64,000 nt of DNA from Methylobacterium nodulans ORS 2060 (GCF_000022085.1 NC_011892.1:248001-312000), one strand, 5' to 3'; positions 1 through 9,374 are shown, numbered from the stretch's first letter. Notes: generated by a model not told the origin, from the sequence alone. A program made the numbers and translations.

Positions 1-209
1 CCCGGACCGACAAGCGGGTCGTGCTGCAGGTGACCACCCGGCCGCGCAGCCGGGAGATGAAGGAAACCTTCTACCGGCTGCTCTGTGAGAACCTGCAGGC
101 CCGCTGCGGGATCTCCCCCACGGACGTGGTCGTCTCGATGGTCAGCAACACCGACGACGACTGGTCGTTCGGCCACGGGCGTGCCCAGTTCCTGACCGGC
201 GAACTCTGA
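1..209 (+). CDS. tautomerase-family protein, 3' end only
   Basis: The frame is open from the window edge, so only the C-terminal two thirds or less is visible. The fragment (RTDKRVVLQVTTRPRS, then METFYRLL-type helix and a VVVSMVSNTDDDWSFGHG segment) resembles the C-terminal half of small 4-oxalocrotonate tautomerase-like proteins. Those proteins are usually 60-140 residues long and use an N-terminal proline as catalytic base. That proline would lie upstream of the window and cannot be checked. A GTG at 21 could be read as a start, but the frame is open further upstream, so I treat the gene as partial. The downstream actP operon is probably a separate unit because about 150 non-coding bases separate them. 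Confidence 0.6.
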   Translation, partial: RTDKRVVLQVTTRPRSREMKETFYRLLCENLQARCGISPTDVVVSMVSNTDDDWSFGHGRAQFLTGEL

Positions 210-305
210 CCAGCTCCTTCCAGGCATCATTGTGCCGTGCTGGACTAACCCTGCGCGGCTTTTGGTATTTATAAAAGTAAGTAGCGTATTTGTAAGCGTA
301 TCAAC

Positions 306-320
306 TGGCACGATCCATGC
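306..320 (+). promoter_or_regulatory. sigma-54-type (-24/-12) promoter candidate
   Basis: The bases TGGCACGATCCATGC match the sigma-54 consensus TGGCACG-N4-TTGC with one mismatch (A for the first T of TTGC) and exact GG-to-GC spacing. The predicted transcription start near 332 lies about 30 bases before the ATG at 362, which has a GGAG ribosome site at 348-351. RpoN control of acetate/short-chain acid transporters is a reasonable expectation. No enhancer-binding regulator gene is seen next to it. Confidence 0.45.
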
Positions 321-361
321 CTTTGCTGCGGTGATCCTCTCATTATTGGAGACGCTACACT

Positions 362-631
362 ATGCGCACAGAGCCAATACACCTGCGCACTGCTGACGCG
401 CAGAACGTTTCTTTGGGTGCCATCCTCACCACCATCCTCATTCTGGTTTACTTCGGCTTCGTCGCCATGGGCGCCTTCGCCCCGGCCCTGCTCGCCGAAC
501 CGGTGGTGAGCGGCGGCACGGTGACCTGGGCATTCGCCTACGGCCTGTTCGTCATCGTGCTCGGGGTCGTGCTGACGGGCCTGTACGTGCTGGTGGTCAA
601 CCGCGCTGAAGCGCGCCGGGCGGGGGAGTGA
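362..631 (+). CDS. DUF485 small membrane protein
   Basis: The 89-residue protein has two hydrophobic segments (about residues 20-42 and 55-79) joined by a short loop, the layout of the DUF485/YjcH family. YjcH-type proteins are encoded directly upstream of the acetate symporter actP in many proteobacteria, as here. The stop codon overlaps the GTG start of the symporter by four bases (GTGA), so the two are probably translationally coupled and may form one inner-membrane complex. The GGAG at 348-351 supports the ATG at 362. Its exact function in the family is not established. Confidence 0.8.
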   Translation: MRTEPIHLRTADAQNVSLGAILTTILILVYFGFVAMGAFAPALLAEPVVSGGTVTWAFAYGLFVIVLGVVLTGLYVLVVNRAEARRAGE

Positions 632-2256
632 GCCTCATGATCCTGCACCGGCCGACCGCGCGCACCGCGCTGGCCTTGACCGCTGCCCTGTCCACCCAGC
701 CGGCCTGGGCTGCCGCCGGAGAAACCTCCGGCGTCAACCTGACGGCGATCGGGCTTTTCCTCGCCTTCGTCGTGCTCACCCTCTGGATCACCTGGCAGGC
801 GGCCCAACGCACCAAGTCGGCGGACGATTTTTATGCCGCTGGCGGCAGCATCACGGGCTTTCAGAACGGCCTCGCCATCGCCGGTGACGCGATGTCGGCC
901 GGCGCGTTCCTGGGGCTCACGGCGCTGGTGTTCACCTCGGGCTTTGACGGGCTGATCTACGCGATCGGCTACACCACTGGCATGCCGATCGTGGTGTTCC
1001 TGCTGGCCGAGCGGCTGCGCAAGCTCGGCCGCTACACCTTCACCGACGTGGTCTGTGCCCGCCTGGCGGAGGGACCGGTCCGGGTATTCGCCGCCTGCGC
1101 CTCCCTGGTCGTGGTCGCCTTCTACCTGATCGCACAGATGGTCGGCGCCGGCCAGCTGATCCAGCTCCTGTTCGGGCTCGATTACCTCTACGCCGAGTTC
1201 GTCGTCGGCGTGCTGATGATCTGTTACGTGATGTTCGGCGGCATGGTCGCGACCACCTGGGTGCAGATCATCAAGGCCGGGCTGCTGCTGGCCGGCGCCA
1301 CGCTGATCGTGCTGCTGGTGCTGGCGGCGTTCGGGTTCGACTTCGGCGCCCTGCTCGCCCGGGCCACCGCAGTCCACCCCAAGGGCGCGGCGATCCTCGC
1401 GCCGCAGGCGTCAGCTAAGGACCCGCTCTCGGCCCTGTCACTGGGTCTGGCCCTGATGCTCGGGACCGCGGGGCTGCCGCACATCCTGATGCGCTTCTTC
1501 ACCGTGCCGGATGCCCGTGCAGCGCGCGTCTCGGTGTTCTGGGCGGCGACGTTCATGAACTACTTCTACGCCCTGGTGTTCGTCCTCGGCTTCGGCGCCA
1601 TGACCCTGACCGCCGGGGACCCGGCCTACATCGATGCAGCCGGCGCGCTGCGCGGGGGCGGCAACATGGCCGCGATCCACCTCAGCCATGCGGTCGGCGG
1701 CAACGCCATGATGGGGTTCATCTCGGCGGTGGCCTTCGCGACCATCCTGGCGGTGGTCTCCGGGCTGACGCTGGCCGGCGCCTCGGCGGTCAGCCACGAC
1801 CTCTATGCCGGCGTGATCCGCCGCGGGCAGCTCGATGAGAGGAGCGAGGTGCGGATCTCGCGCATGGCAACCTTCGTGCTCGGCCTGATCGCCATCGGGC
1901 TCGGGATTGCCTTCAAGGGGCAGAACGTCGCCTACATGGTCAGCCTCGCCTTTGCGGTGGCCTGCTCCTCGACGTTCCCGGTCCTGCTGCTGGCCCTGTA
2001 CTGGCGGGGGCTCACCACGGCCGGCGCCGTGGCGGGTGGCACGGTCGGGCTCCTGAGTGCCCTTGGCCTGACCCTGCTCGGACCGGCGGTCTGGGTGAAG
2101 GTGCTGGGCAACCCGGCGCCGGTGTTCGCGATGGATCCGCCGACGCTGGTCACCCTGCCGCTGGCCCTTGTCACCTGCTGGCTGGTGTCGCGCCTGGACC
2201 GCAGTGCGCAGGGTGCGAGCGACCGCGCGCGTTTTGAGGCGCAGCAGGCCGCGTGA
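628..2256 (+). CDS. actP: sodium:solute symporter, ActP-like acetate/monocarboxylate permease
   Basis: This 542-residue protein belongs to the sodium/solute symporter (SSSF) family, subgroup ActP, which imports acetate, glycolate and similar short carboxylates across the inner membrane. It has a cleavable-looking N-terminal segment and about 13 hydrophobic segments. ActP-like signatures include [17 protein letters not shown] near residues 65-80, [11 protein letters not shown], and the [14 protein letters not shown] segment near 280. Length matches the family (about 550). The GTG at 628 overlaps the preceding stop; an ATG at 637 is the alternative start. A second, divergent ActP/DUF485 pair lies about 3 kb downstream, so the two may differ in substrate or regulation. 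Confidence 0.85.
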   Translation: MSLMILHRPTARTALALTAALSTQPAWAAAGETSGVNLTAIGLFLAFVVLTLWITWQAAQRTKSADDFYAAGGSITGFQNGLAIAGDAMSAGAFLGLTALVFTSGFDGLIYAIGYTTGMPIVVFLLAERLRKLGRYTFTDVVCARLAEGPVRVFAACASLVVVAFYLIAQMVGAGQLIQLLFGLDYLYAEFVVGVLMICYVMFGGMVATTWVQIIKAGLLLAGATLIVLLVLAAFGFDFGALLARATAVHPKGAAILAPQASAKDPLSALSLGLALMLGTAGLPHILMRFFTVPDARAARVSVFWAATFMNYFYALVFVLGFGAMTLTAGDPAYIDAAGALRGGGNMAAIHLSHAVGGNAMMGFISAVAFATILAVVSGLTLAGASAVSHDLYAGVIRRGQLDERSEVRISRMATFVLGLIAIGLGIAFKGQNVAYMVSLAFAVACSSTFPVLLLALYWRGLTTAGAVAGGTVGLLSALGLTLLGPAVWVKVLGNPAPVFAMDPPTLVTLPLALVTCWLVSRLDRSAQGASDRARFEAQQAA

Positions 2257-2283
2257 GCGGCCGCCGACCCTGTCCTGCCTGCG

Positions 2284-2309
2284 CCGGCCACGGTCTCCGC
2301 CGTGGCCGG
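2284..2309 (+). terminator. hairpin terminator after actP
   Basis: A perfect 10-base inverted repeat (CCGGCCACGG at 2284-2293 and CCGTGGCCGG at 2300-2309) with a six-base loop lies 28 bases after the symporter stop codon. Only a weak T-rich tail follows (TGTTCTG). It is most likely the end of the DUF485-actP transcript. Confidence 0.55.
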
Positions 2310-2449
2310 TGTTCTGCGCTGGAAAGGCATCATGATTTCAGATGAGGGGCATCTGCAGGAATCATTATTCATGACGGCGTGATGCGCCTACATGCTGTCT
2401 CACGATGTTGTCCGCGCCGCCACGAGGCCTGCAGCCCGGGACGCTCCCC

Positions 2450-2785
2450 ATGATCTACAAGCTGTTCGCCAGACAGGCGGTCGCCCCGGCGGTGGACGCG
2501 CGGATCCGCGAGATCATCGCGGCGCTGGATGAGGACAAGATCGCTCTCTACGCGCAGGCGCCGGCGGACGAAGTCCGCGCGCCACGCCTGATTGAACATG
2601 TCCAAACTAGAGTGACTGCCTGCAGTCAAGCGCCCGACTGGGCCGAGATTACAGTAGGGTTCGGCACGCTCGATGTGGACATCAGCAGTGATCTGTGGGG
2701 CTTTATTGTTGTGCCGCGGACGCTGCGCACGTTCAGCATGACCGAGGTGTCAGTGGTGGGCCCCGGTCATCCAACCATGATGTGA
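2450..2785 (+). CDS. hypothetical protein
   Basis: I do not recognise this 111-residue product (from ATG 2450). Its first half reads like a folded helical protein (DARIREIIAALDEDKIALYA) and its second half contains a beta-like ITVGFGTLDVDISSDLWGFIVV stretch. No domain can be assigned. A longer reading starts at 2405. The ribosome site before 2450 is weak (CCCGGGACG). It may be a small orphan gene or decayed remnant between two unrelated transcription units. No membrane segment or signal peptide is visible. Confidence 0.3.
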   Translation: MIYKLFARQAVAPAVDARIREIIAALDEDKIALYAQAPADEVRAPRLIEHVQTRVTACSQAPDWAEITVGFGTLDVDISSDLWGFIVVPRTLRTFSMTEVSVVGPGHPTMM

Positions 2786-2853
2786 TGGAGAAACGTCAGC
2801 GGCAGCGAGGAACTGACTGACAACAGGCAGCATCCGTGAAAGGATTGGGCATC

Positions 2854-3909
2854 ATGTCTTTGACGGCGCACTTTCTTGATCTGCTGGAGATGAAATACCC
2901 GATCGTGCAGGCGCCGATGGCCGGCGTCTCCACGCCGGAGCTGGCGGCAGCCGTCTCCAATGCCGGCGGCCTGGGCTCGATCGGTATTGGGGCCAGCACG
3001 GTCAGCCAGGCACGGCAGATGATCGAGGCCACTCGCGCACGGACCGACAGGCCTTTCAACGTCAACGTGTTCTGCCATCCTCCGGCGCCGCGCGACACCG
3101 CACGCGAGAGCGCCTGGCTCGCGCATCTGGCGCCGCTGTTTGCGGAGTTCGGCGCGACCGTGCCGGAAACCGTCCGGGAGATCTACAAGAGCCACCTGGA
3201 GGATGAGGAGGCCTTCCAGCTGCTGCTGGAGACCCGGCCGCCGGTGGTCAGCTTCCACATCGGTCTGCCGGAGGCGGGCCGTCTCGCCGCGTTCCGTGAT
3301 GCCGGCATCAAAACCATGGCCACGGCAACGAACCCGGAGGAAGCCGCACAGATCGAGGCAGCCGGGATCGACGTGATCGTGGCGCAGGGCATCGAAGCGG
3401 GCGGCCACCGGGGCATGTTCGATCCTGAGGCGCATGACCCGGCGCTGAGCACCAGCGTGCTGGTCAGCCTGCTGATCCGGCAGACCACGCGGCCTGTGCT
3501 GGCCGCGGGCGGGATCATGGAGGGGCGCGGCATCCGGGCGGCGCTCGACCTGGGCGCGGCCGGCGCCCAGCTGGGCACGGCTTTCATCCTGTGCCCGGAG
3601 AGCGCGGCCAACGCCGCCTACCGCGCGGCGCTCAGGAGTGAGCGGGCCTACGATACGCGTCTGACCTCGGCGATCTCGGGCCGCCCTGCGCGCGGGCTGG
3701 TGAACCGCCTGATCCTTCACGGCCTGACGCCCGGCAGCCCGCCGGCCTGCGCCTATCCGCTGGCCTACGATGCCGCGAAACTCCTGCATGCCGCTGCAGC
3801 GGCCCAGGGGAGCGATGCGGCGGCCGCGCAGTGGGCTGGGCAGGGAGCACCACTGGCTCGCGAGATGCCAGCCGCTGACCTGCTCGCTCAGCTGATCCGT
3901 GAGATGTGA
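2854..3909 (+). CDS. nitronate monooxygenase (NMO/2-nitropropane dioxygenase family)
   Basis: The 351-residue product is an FMN-dependent TIM-barrel enzyme of the nitronate monooxygenase family, which oxidises alkyl nitronates such as propionate-3-nitronate. It begins with the family N-terminus YPIVQAPMAGVSTPELAAAV and contains VAQGIEAGGHRG (flavin-phosphate and catalytic His region), VLAAGGIMEGRG, and GAAGAQLGTAFILCPES. Length matches the class I enzymes. I prefer ATG 2854 over GTG 2836 because AAAGGA lies 8-13 bases upstream of 2854. It sits directly before an alpha/beta hydrolase with 31 bases between, so the two may be co-transcribed for xenobiotic or detoxification chemistry. Confidence 0.85.
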   Translation: MSLTAHFLDLLEMKYPIVQAPMAGVSTPELAAAVSNAGGLGSIGIGASTVSQARQMIEATRARTDRPFNVNVFCHPPAPRDTARESAWLAHLAPLFAEFGATVPETVREIYKSHLEDEEAFQLLLETRPPVVSFHIGLPEAGRLAAFRDAGIKTMATATNPEEAAQIEAAGIDVIVAQGIEAGGHRGMFDPEAHDPALSTSVLVSLLIRQTTRPVLAAGGIMEGRGIRAALDLGAAGAQLGTAFILCPESAANAAYRAALRSERAYDTRLTSAISGRPARGLVNRLILHGLTPGSPPACAYPLAYDAAKLLHAAAAAQGSDAAAAQWAGQGAPLAREMPAADLLAQLIREM

Positions 3910-3940
3910 ACACACTTCGTCTTCAAAGAAGGAGATCGTC

Positions 3941-4912
3941 ATGACCTCAGGCACACTGCTCGCAGGATTGGCCGCGGCATCCATCGCCAGCACTAGCCCG
4001 CAGGCCGTTCCCTCCGTCTCGGTGACGACGACCTACCATCGCACCGAGGTCGATGGCGTGAGCATCTTCTATCGAGAGGCCGGCCCCAAGGACGCGCCAA
4101 CAATCGTCCTCCTGCATGGCTATCCCTCCTCATCACGAATGTATGATCCACTGCTGCCGCTATTGGCGGACCGCTATCACCTCATCGCCCCGGATTATCC
4201 GGGGTTCGGGCACAGCGACGCACCACCGCCCTCGCAGTATTGCTACACCTTCGATCATCTTGCAGAGACGACGCACAACCTCCTCACGAAGCTTGGCGTC
4301 GGCCAGTACGTCCTTTTCATGCAGGACTACGGCGGCCCCGTCGGCTTCCGGATCGCACTCGCCCACCCTGAGCAGGTTCGCGCGCTTATTGTGCAGAACG
4401 CCAATGCCTATGCCGAGGGCTTAGGCGTGAAGTGGAAGGGAATCGCCGACTACTGGCGGGATCCCGCTGCCCATCCCGGGCAGCTCGATGCGTTCACCTC
4501 GCTCGAGGGAGCGAAGCAACGCCATCTCGGCAACAGCCCGAACGTCGAACGCTATAGCCCTGACACCTGGATGGATGAGTACGCGATGCTGTCGCGGCCG
4601 GGCAGCCGGGAGATCCAGGGAGCGCTGTTCTATGATTACAGGACCAACGTGGCGTCCTATCCGGCCTGGCAGGCATGGATGCGTGAACACAAGCCGCCAA
4701 CCCTGGTCATATGGGGGCGTTACGATCCGTCGTTCATCGTCCCAGGCGCAGAGGCGTACAAGCGTGACCTTCCCGACGCGGAAATCCGCATCCTCGACGC
4801 TGGCCACTTCGCGCTCGACGAGCAGGCCGATGAGGTCGCTCGTTTGACCCGTGACTTCCTTGAGCACCACCTGTCGCCAAGGGATCCGACCGGGATGCAG
4901 CGCGCAAGGTAG
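3941..4912 (+). CDS. alpha/beta hydrolase, haloalkane dehalogenase/epoxide hydrolase-like
   Basis: The 323-residue product has an N-terminal hydrophobic segment (residues 1-25) that looks like a signal peptide or anchor, followed by an alpha/beta-hydrolase fold. HGYPSSS (about 60) supplies the oxyanion region, MQDYGGPVG (Asp near 129) is the nucleophile elbow, and AGHFALDEQ near the C-terminus provides the catalytic His. An Asp nucleophile followed by an aromatic residue and GG is typical of haloalkane dehalogenases and epoxide hydrolases rather than Ser esterases. The start at 3941 is supported by AAGAAGGAG 7-15 bases upstream. The substrate cannot be deduced from the sequence. Confidence 0.8.
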   Translation: MTSGTLLAGLAAASIASTSPQAVPSVSVTTTYHRTEVDGVSIFYREAGPKDAPTIVLLHGYPSSSRMYDPLLPLLADRYHLIAPDYPGFGHSDAPPPSQYCYTFDHLAETTHNLLTKLGVGQYVLFMQDYGGPVGFRIALAHPEQVRALIVQNANAYAEGLGVKWKGIADYWRDPAAHPGQLDAFTSLEGAKQRHLGNSPNVERYSPDTWMDEYAMLSRPGSREIQGALFYDYRTNVASYPAWQAWMREHKPPTLVIWGRYDPSFIVPGAEAYKRDLPDAEIRILDAGHFALDEQADEVARLTRDFLEHHLSPRDPTGMQRAR

Positions 4913-4962
4913 GGGTTCTGATCGACGACATGACCAGGGCCCGCGCGCCTTATTCTGATGCT

Positions 4963-5232
4963 TCACTGCTGAGGGTTCACGACCTGAATCGCGCGGTAAT
5001 CCTGGGGGATGGCAAGCAAACGTAGGAAGCTGCGGCGCATGGTTTCCTCGAAGCCGAAGCCGCGCCGTTGCGAGATGCGCTTCACTGGCTAACGTACCTT
5101 TGACAACGTCTGGCAGGCGGCTTCAACCCTCAGCCGCTCGACCGCTCGGACACGAGTGAGACCAGTCTCCTCCAAGTATCGCCTGCTGAAGCTACGGAAG
5201 GCTGCGCTCCATGCACGGAAGGACGGGGTGTC
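4963..5232 (-). pseudogene. remnant of a GlxA-type AraC-family regulator
   Basis: Read on the minus strand, the bases carry the C-terminal double HTH of a GlxA/AraC regulator in two frames. The first piece (FSRRYLEETGLTRVRAVERL then RVEAACQTL) ends at a stop at 5089. The second piece, in another frame, reads RRGFGFEETMRRSFLRLLAI then PQDYR and ends at 4963. Both match the family signature in order, so the gene has lost its N-terminal DJ-1/PfpI-like domain and suffered at least one frameshift. It lies just downstream of the minus-strand symporter gene, which suggests decay of an old local regulator. The rest of the 4913-5275 interval holds nothing else I can support. Confidence 0.65.
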
Positions 5233-5275
5233 GAAGGGCACCCTGTCCTCATTGCGCAGAGGCTCGGCCGGGACG

Positions 5276-6844
5276 TTACCGTTCCGAGTATGTGTCCCGC
5301 GATGCACCGAACATGATCCGCTGCCGCATCTCATGGAAGGTGCCCTCAGCACCGTCCTCGTCGGTCACGAGCGAGACAACGACCGCGATGAGGAAGGAAA
5401 GAGGCATGCTGATGAGGGCCGGGTTCTTCAGGGGAACGAACCACCAAGCCTGAGAGACATCGGCGAGGCTTCGTCCCAGCACGTCCACCTGGACCGTAGG
5501 CGAGAGCCAGATCAGCAGGAGAGCCGAGAATGTGCCGAAGAGGATGCTGGCGACGGCAGCCGAGGTCGTGAACCGCTTCCAGGTGATAGAAAGCAGCAGG
5601 GCGGGGAAATTGGCGGAGGCGGCGACGGCGAACGCGAGCCCTGCCATGAACGCGACGTTCTGTCCCTCGAAGACGATACCCAGAAATACTGCCAGGGCGG
5701 CTATGACGACCGTTGCGATCCGCGCGACCGTGAGTTGCTCGCGCTCCGGCGAATGGCCACCGCGAACGACGTTGACCCAGAGATCGTGGCAGACTGTGGC
5801 CACCCCGGAGAGCGTCAGCCCGGCGACAACCGCGAGCATCGTCGCGAAGGCGACCGCGCAGATGAAGCCGAAGAACCCGCTGCCACCGACCGTAAGAGCG
5901 AGGAGGGGGGCTGCCATATTGCCGCCGCCGCCGGCCTTCGTCACGGCCTCGGGCCCGACGAGGACCATCGCCCCGAAGCCGATCACGAAGACAAGGAGGT
6001 GGAACGAGCCGATGATACCGGTGGCATACAGGATCGACATCCGGGCCTCCTTGACGTCCGGAACCGTGAAGGCCCGCATAAGGACGTGCGGCAACGCAGC
6101 GGTTCCGAACATCAGCCCGACGCCGAGGGAGATCGCGTCCCATCCGCTTCCGGCAGCCTTCGCGCCGGGCTGAAGGACGTGCTCACCGTACTTGTCGGCC
6201 GCAGCGGAGAAGAGATGCAGCGGGTTCATATCGAAGTGCGCCAGCACCAGGACCGCCAGGAGCAGGCCGCCGAGCGACAGGAGCACGGCCTTGATAACTT
6301 GGACCCACGTGGTTGCCAGCATGCCACCGAATATCACGTACGTGAGCATGGCCGTTCCAACCACGACGACCGAGACAACGTAGGGCAAGCCGAAGAGGAG
6401 TTTGATCAGCGAGCCTGTCGCGACCATCTGGGCGATCAAATACAGCAGGATAACGGTCAGCGTCCCAATAGCGGCGGCCATACGCACAGGGCGTTGCTGC
6501 AGGCGATAGGCAACGACATCGGCGAAGGTAAACTTTCCGAGGTTGCGCAACGGCTCGACGATCAAGAAGGAGATGATGGGCCAACCGACCAGGAAGCCAA
6601 TCGAATAGATCAGTCCGTCGAAGCCATTCGACGTGATGATGCCGGCAATCCCCAGCAGCGCCGCCGCGCTGAGGAAGTCCCCGGCCAGCGCCCAGCCATT
6701 CTGCCACGCGGTGATTTGCCCGTCGGCGGCGAAGAACTGCTCGGTCGTCCGCGTCCGACGCGCGGCCCAATACGTAATGCCGAGCGTCAGCGCCATGAAT
6801 ACGAAAAAGAAGGTTATGGCGAGTGGATTGTTCGCTGCCTGCAT
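5276..6844 (-). CDS. sodium:solute symporter, ActP-like
   Basis: The 522-residue SSSF-family permease has about 13 transmembrane segments and shares the ActP signatures of the plus-strand copy: TEQFFAADGQITAWQNGWAL, GDFLSAAALLG, LPHVLMRAFTVPDV and a GLAFAVAASANFPALLL segment. The start ATG at 6844 follows GGAGCGGACA; the open frame extends upstream to 6955 but that part overlaps the DUF485 gene and has no family resemblance. It probably imports acetate or a related monocarboxylate. It is the second gene of a DUF485-symporter pair with ten bases between them. Confidence 0.85.
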   Translation of the reverse strand: MQAANNPLAITFFFVFMALTLGITYWAARRTRTTEQFFAADGQITAWQNGWALAGDFLSAAALLGIAGIITSNGFDGLIYSIGFLVGWPIISFLIVEPLRNLGKFTFADVVAYRLQQRPVRMAAAIGTLTVILLYLIAQMVATGSLIKLLFGLPYVVSVVVVGTAMLTYVIFGGMLATTWVQVIKAVLLSLGGLLLAVLVLAHFDMNPLHLFSAAADKYGEHVLQPGAKAAGSGWDAISLGVGLMFGTAALPHVLMRAFTVPDVKEARMSILYATGIIGSFHLLVFVIGFGAMVLVGPEAVTKAGGGGNMAAPLLALTVGGSGFFGFICAVAFATMLAVVAGLTLSGVATVCHDLWVNVVRGGHSPEREQLTVARIATVVIAALAVFLGIVFEGQNVAFMAGLAFAVAASANFPALLLSITWKRFTTSAAVASILFGTFSALLLIWLSPTVQVDVLGRSLADVSQAWWFVPLKNPALISMPLSFLIAVVVSLVTDEDGAEGTFHEMRQRIMFGASRDTYSER

Positions 6845-6854
6845 TGTCCGCTCC

Positions 6855-7151
6855 TTAATCCATGATGCGGCGAACAGACGGGTCGTAAACTCGGTTCGCC
6901 CAGACGACGTATCCGAAACAAAGGGCAAAAGAACCAACAATGACGCCCGCCCCAAGCAGGATGCAGAGCGATAAGCCAGGGGCTATGATTATGCCCATCG
7001 TTGATTTTGAGAAGGCGAACATCGCCATAAAACTAAAGTACATCAGGATCATTACGAAACTCAACGCAGCCGCTACGCGTGAGCGCCTATTACATAGTTT
7101 CTCGAACTGATACTTCCTTTCTGAATAAGCATATTTGTCGGATGCACGCAT
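6855..7151 (-). CDS. DUF485 small membrane protein
   Basis: The 98-residue protein has a basic N-terminus and two transmembrane segments (about 30-52 and 60-84), ending in VWANRVYDPSVRRIMD. This is the DUF485 layout and the gene order DUF485 then ActP-like symporter repeats that of 362-2256 on the other strand. The two DUF485 proteins differ clearly in sequence, so this is not a recent duplication. Compared with neighbours its base composition is lower in GC. About 100 bases without a visible gene separate its start from the end of the nitrilase gene. Confidence 0.75.
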   Translation of the reverse strand: MRASDKYAYSERKYQFEKLCNRRSRVAAALSFVMILMYFSFMAMFAFSKSTMGIIIAPGLSLCILLGAGVIVGSFALCFGYVVWANRVYDPSVRRIMD

Positions 7152-7259
7152 AACACCTCTCCGTCAGCTCATGTGAAGGCTTCGCGAACAGGTCGCCGGG
7201 CCTCAGATCGCCTGGAACGGTGCAGCCTTGCGGCAAGGCTTGGCTGCGCCCGGAACGCC

Positions 7260-8375
7260 TCAGTTGCCTACGCGGCGAAACGGATGGACCAGCGCCGGCT
7301 CCTCATCGTCAGGGCCGGACGCCACGGCACTGGAGCCGAAGGGTACCGGGCCGGTGCCGCCGCGGTCTGCGGCGTACCCCGCTGGCTGAGCGGCCGCGGC
7401 CTCGAAGCTGACCGGCTCGCGGGGCGAGCGGTCGACATTCAGATGGAAGATGTCGAAGCGATTGTAGTAGCCGACCACGTCATGGAACTGCTTCGGCTCA
7501 ACGCAGGCCGCGACGTCGATCTCGGCGTAGACGATCCCCTCGTCTCCCTGATGCGGCTCTGCGACGTGCACTCCGGTGGGGCCCAGGACCATGGACACCC
7601 CCGCGGGCGTCCGTTCGACGATGTCGGCCAGGGCCGGATCACCGTCGCAGAGGATCGCCCTGGCAACCCCGTCGAGGACCCCGGAGCATACGATGTTGAA
7701 CACCTTGGCCTCGAAGGCGTGCGCCCCGGCGCGGATCTCGATGGCCCGTGCAAGGTCGTAGGCGGCACGCTCGCCCGGCGGACGGGTCGGCCAGGTCGGC
7801 GGGTAGGTCGAGATATGGACCTGCTCACCTTGCGCCATCAACGCATAGCGGGCCAGGGGGTTGGTATTCTCGCCGCAAATCAGCATGCCGACCCGGCCGA
7901 TCTCGGTGGGGGTCACGCGGAGGCCTCGCGCGTCACCATTCGCCCAGACGAGTTTCTCGTAGAAGGTCGGCACGAGCTTGCGATGATGGTTGAGGATCGC
8001 TCCGTTACGCCCGATCAGCACGTTCGAATTCCACAGGCAGCCGACGCTCGCTTCGGTGCTCTCACTGAACCCCAGCGAGACGAGAACGCCGTGACGCCGA
8101 GCGGCGGCACGCACTGCGCCGATCTCCGGACCGTCGAGGCGGACGGACTGAGCCGCCAGACGCCTGAACAGGTCATGGTTGTGGATTGGCGCTCGCAGGG
8201 CTGCCCACAGGGGAAAGCCGGGCATGTAGCCTTCGGGAAAGACCACGAGGTCCGCACCTGACCGGGCGGCCTCGCCGATCAGGGTGACTGCCTTCTCGGC
8301 TGAGGCGGTGCTGTCAAGGAAGACCGAGGCGACGTGGCAGGCGGCTGCCTTGAACTGGGGATACTGTGCTGGCAT
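7260..8375 (-). CDS. nitrilase / carbon-nitrogen hydrolase
   Basis: The 371-residue product is a nitrilase-superfamily enzyme that hydrolyses nitriles (or related cyano compounds) to acids and ammonia. The catalytic triad is visible: Glu48 in VVFPEGYMPGF, Lys133 in NHHRKLVPT, and Cys167 in LICGENTNP. The CGENTNP form is typical of branch 1 nitrilases such as aliphatic and arylaceto-nitrilases, and the length fits. A C-terminal tail of low complexity (after about 330) is also common there. The start at 8375 follows GGAGC; the frame is open to 8411. It lies in the same direction as a LysR regulator and an MHS transporter, suggesting a nitrile uptake and use locus. Confidence 0.85.
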   Translation of the reverse strand: MPAQYPQFKAAACHVASVFLDSTASAEKAVTLIGEAARSGADLVVFPEGYMPGFPLWAALRAPIHNHDLFRRLAAQSVRLDGPEIGAVRAAARRHGVLVSLGFSESTEASVGCLWNSNVLIGRNGAILNHHRKLVPTFYEKLVWANGDARGLRVTPTEIGRVGMLICGENTNPLARYALMAQGEQVHISTYPPTWPTRPPGERAAYDLARAIEIRAGAHAFEAKVFNIVCSGVLDGVARAILCDGDPALADIVERTPAGVSMVLGPTGVHVAEPHQGDEGIVYAEIDVAACVEPKQFHDVVGYYNRFDIFHLNVDRSPREPVSFEAAAAQPAGYAADRGGTGPVPFGSSAVASGPDDEEPALVHPFRRVGN

Positions 8376-8477
8376 TGGCGCGGCTCCGAGATTGGGATGC
8401 CGCTGTTCCAACAGAGATCGCCTGTTCAGCGAAGACGGGAAATCTGCAACGGGCGCTGCGTTTGTGCCGACCCATGC

Positions 8478-9374
8478 TCAAAATTGGTTCAGGTAGGCTG
8501 CCTCCTGGGTGAACAGGCTGGTGAGGAAGCGGGTCACGGCACGGACGCGGCCGACATACTCGATGTCCTCATGCACGCCGAGGTAGAGGTCGCGGCGCAC
8601 CACCACTTCATTCGGCAACACTGGGATCAGCGCCGGGTTGGTCTTGGCCGAGAAGAGCGGCAGGAGGGCCATCCCGGCGCCCGAAGCGACAGCGGTCTGC
8701 TGGGCGGCCATGCTGGTGGAGCGGAAGACCACATTCGACGGCGTTAGCACTTCAAGCAGCCAGTGCACAGGCTCGATGGCTACCAAGTCTTCGACGTAAT
8801 CGACGAAGTCGTGATCCTGAAGGTCGGCGCGCGTCGCCGGCCGGCCGCGACGGGCCAGGTAGCGCTCGGACGCGAACAAGGCCAAGCGAAACTCGCCGAC
8901 CCGCCGCACCAGGAGGCGCGGGCCTTGAGGCGGCACGAAGGACACCGAGATGTCAGCCTCGCGCTTGGTCAAGTTGATCAGATGCCGCTCCGTGACGAGC
9001 TCGACCACGACGCCGGGCATGCTCGCGGCGAATTCACTGAACTTGGCTGCCAAATAGAACGCGGCGATGCCTTCCATGGTGGCGACCCGCACACGTCCCA
9101 GCAGCTGACCCGCCTCCTGCAAGCCGAGCGCTTCCGGGACCGAAAGCATCTTCTGCTCGATGGCCTCGGCGATGACGAACAACTTGTGACCGGCCTCGGT
9201 CAGCACGAAGCCGCCGGAGCAGCGCTGGAACAGCCTGGAATCGAGATTGCGCTCCAACTCGGCGATGCGACGGCTGACCGTCGTGTGGTCGACCTTGAGG
9301 CGACGCGCGGCCGGCATCAACCGGCCGTGCCGGGCGAGCTCCAGGAAGAAGGTAAGGTCGTTCCAGTCGAACAT
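8478..9374 (-). CDS. LysR-family transcriptional regulator
   Basis: The 298-residue protein has an N-terminal LysR winged HTH (DLTFFLELARHGRLMPAARR and VDHTTVSRRIAELERNLDSR) and a periplasmic-binding-like effector domain from about residue 90 to the end. It resembles the LysR subgroup that starts FDWNDL. Lying between the nitrilase and the MHS transporter, both on the same strand, it is the obvious candidate regulator of those genes and perhaps of the divergent molybdoenzyme. The effector is unknown. No dedicated operator could be picked out in the short gaps on either side. Confidence 0.85.
   Translation of the reverse strand: MFDWNDLTFFLELARHGRLMPAARRLKVDHTTVSRRIAELERNLDSRLFQRCSGGFVLTEAGHKLFVIAEAIEQKMLSVPEALGLQEAGQLLGRVRVATMEGIAAFYLAAKFSEFAASMPGVVVELVTERHLINLTKREADISVSFVPPQGPRLLVRRVGEFRLALFASERYLARRGRPATRADLQDHDFVDYVEDLVAIEPVHWLLEVLTPSNVVFRSTSMAAQQTAVASGAGMALLPLFSAKTNPALIPVLPNEVVVRRDLYLGVHEDIEYVGRVRAVTRFLTSLFTQEAAYLNQF

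Noticed and set aside
5156..6865. 569-codon plus-strand frame over the symporter
   Set aside because: Antisense shadow; the minus strand has a full ActP-like protein with conserved motifs.
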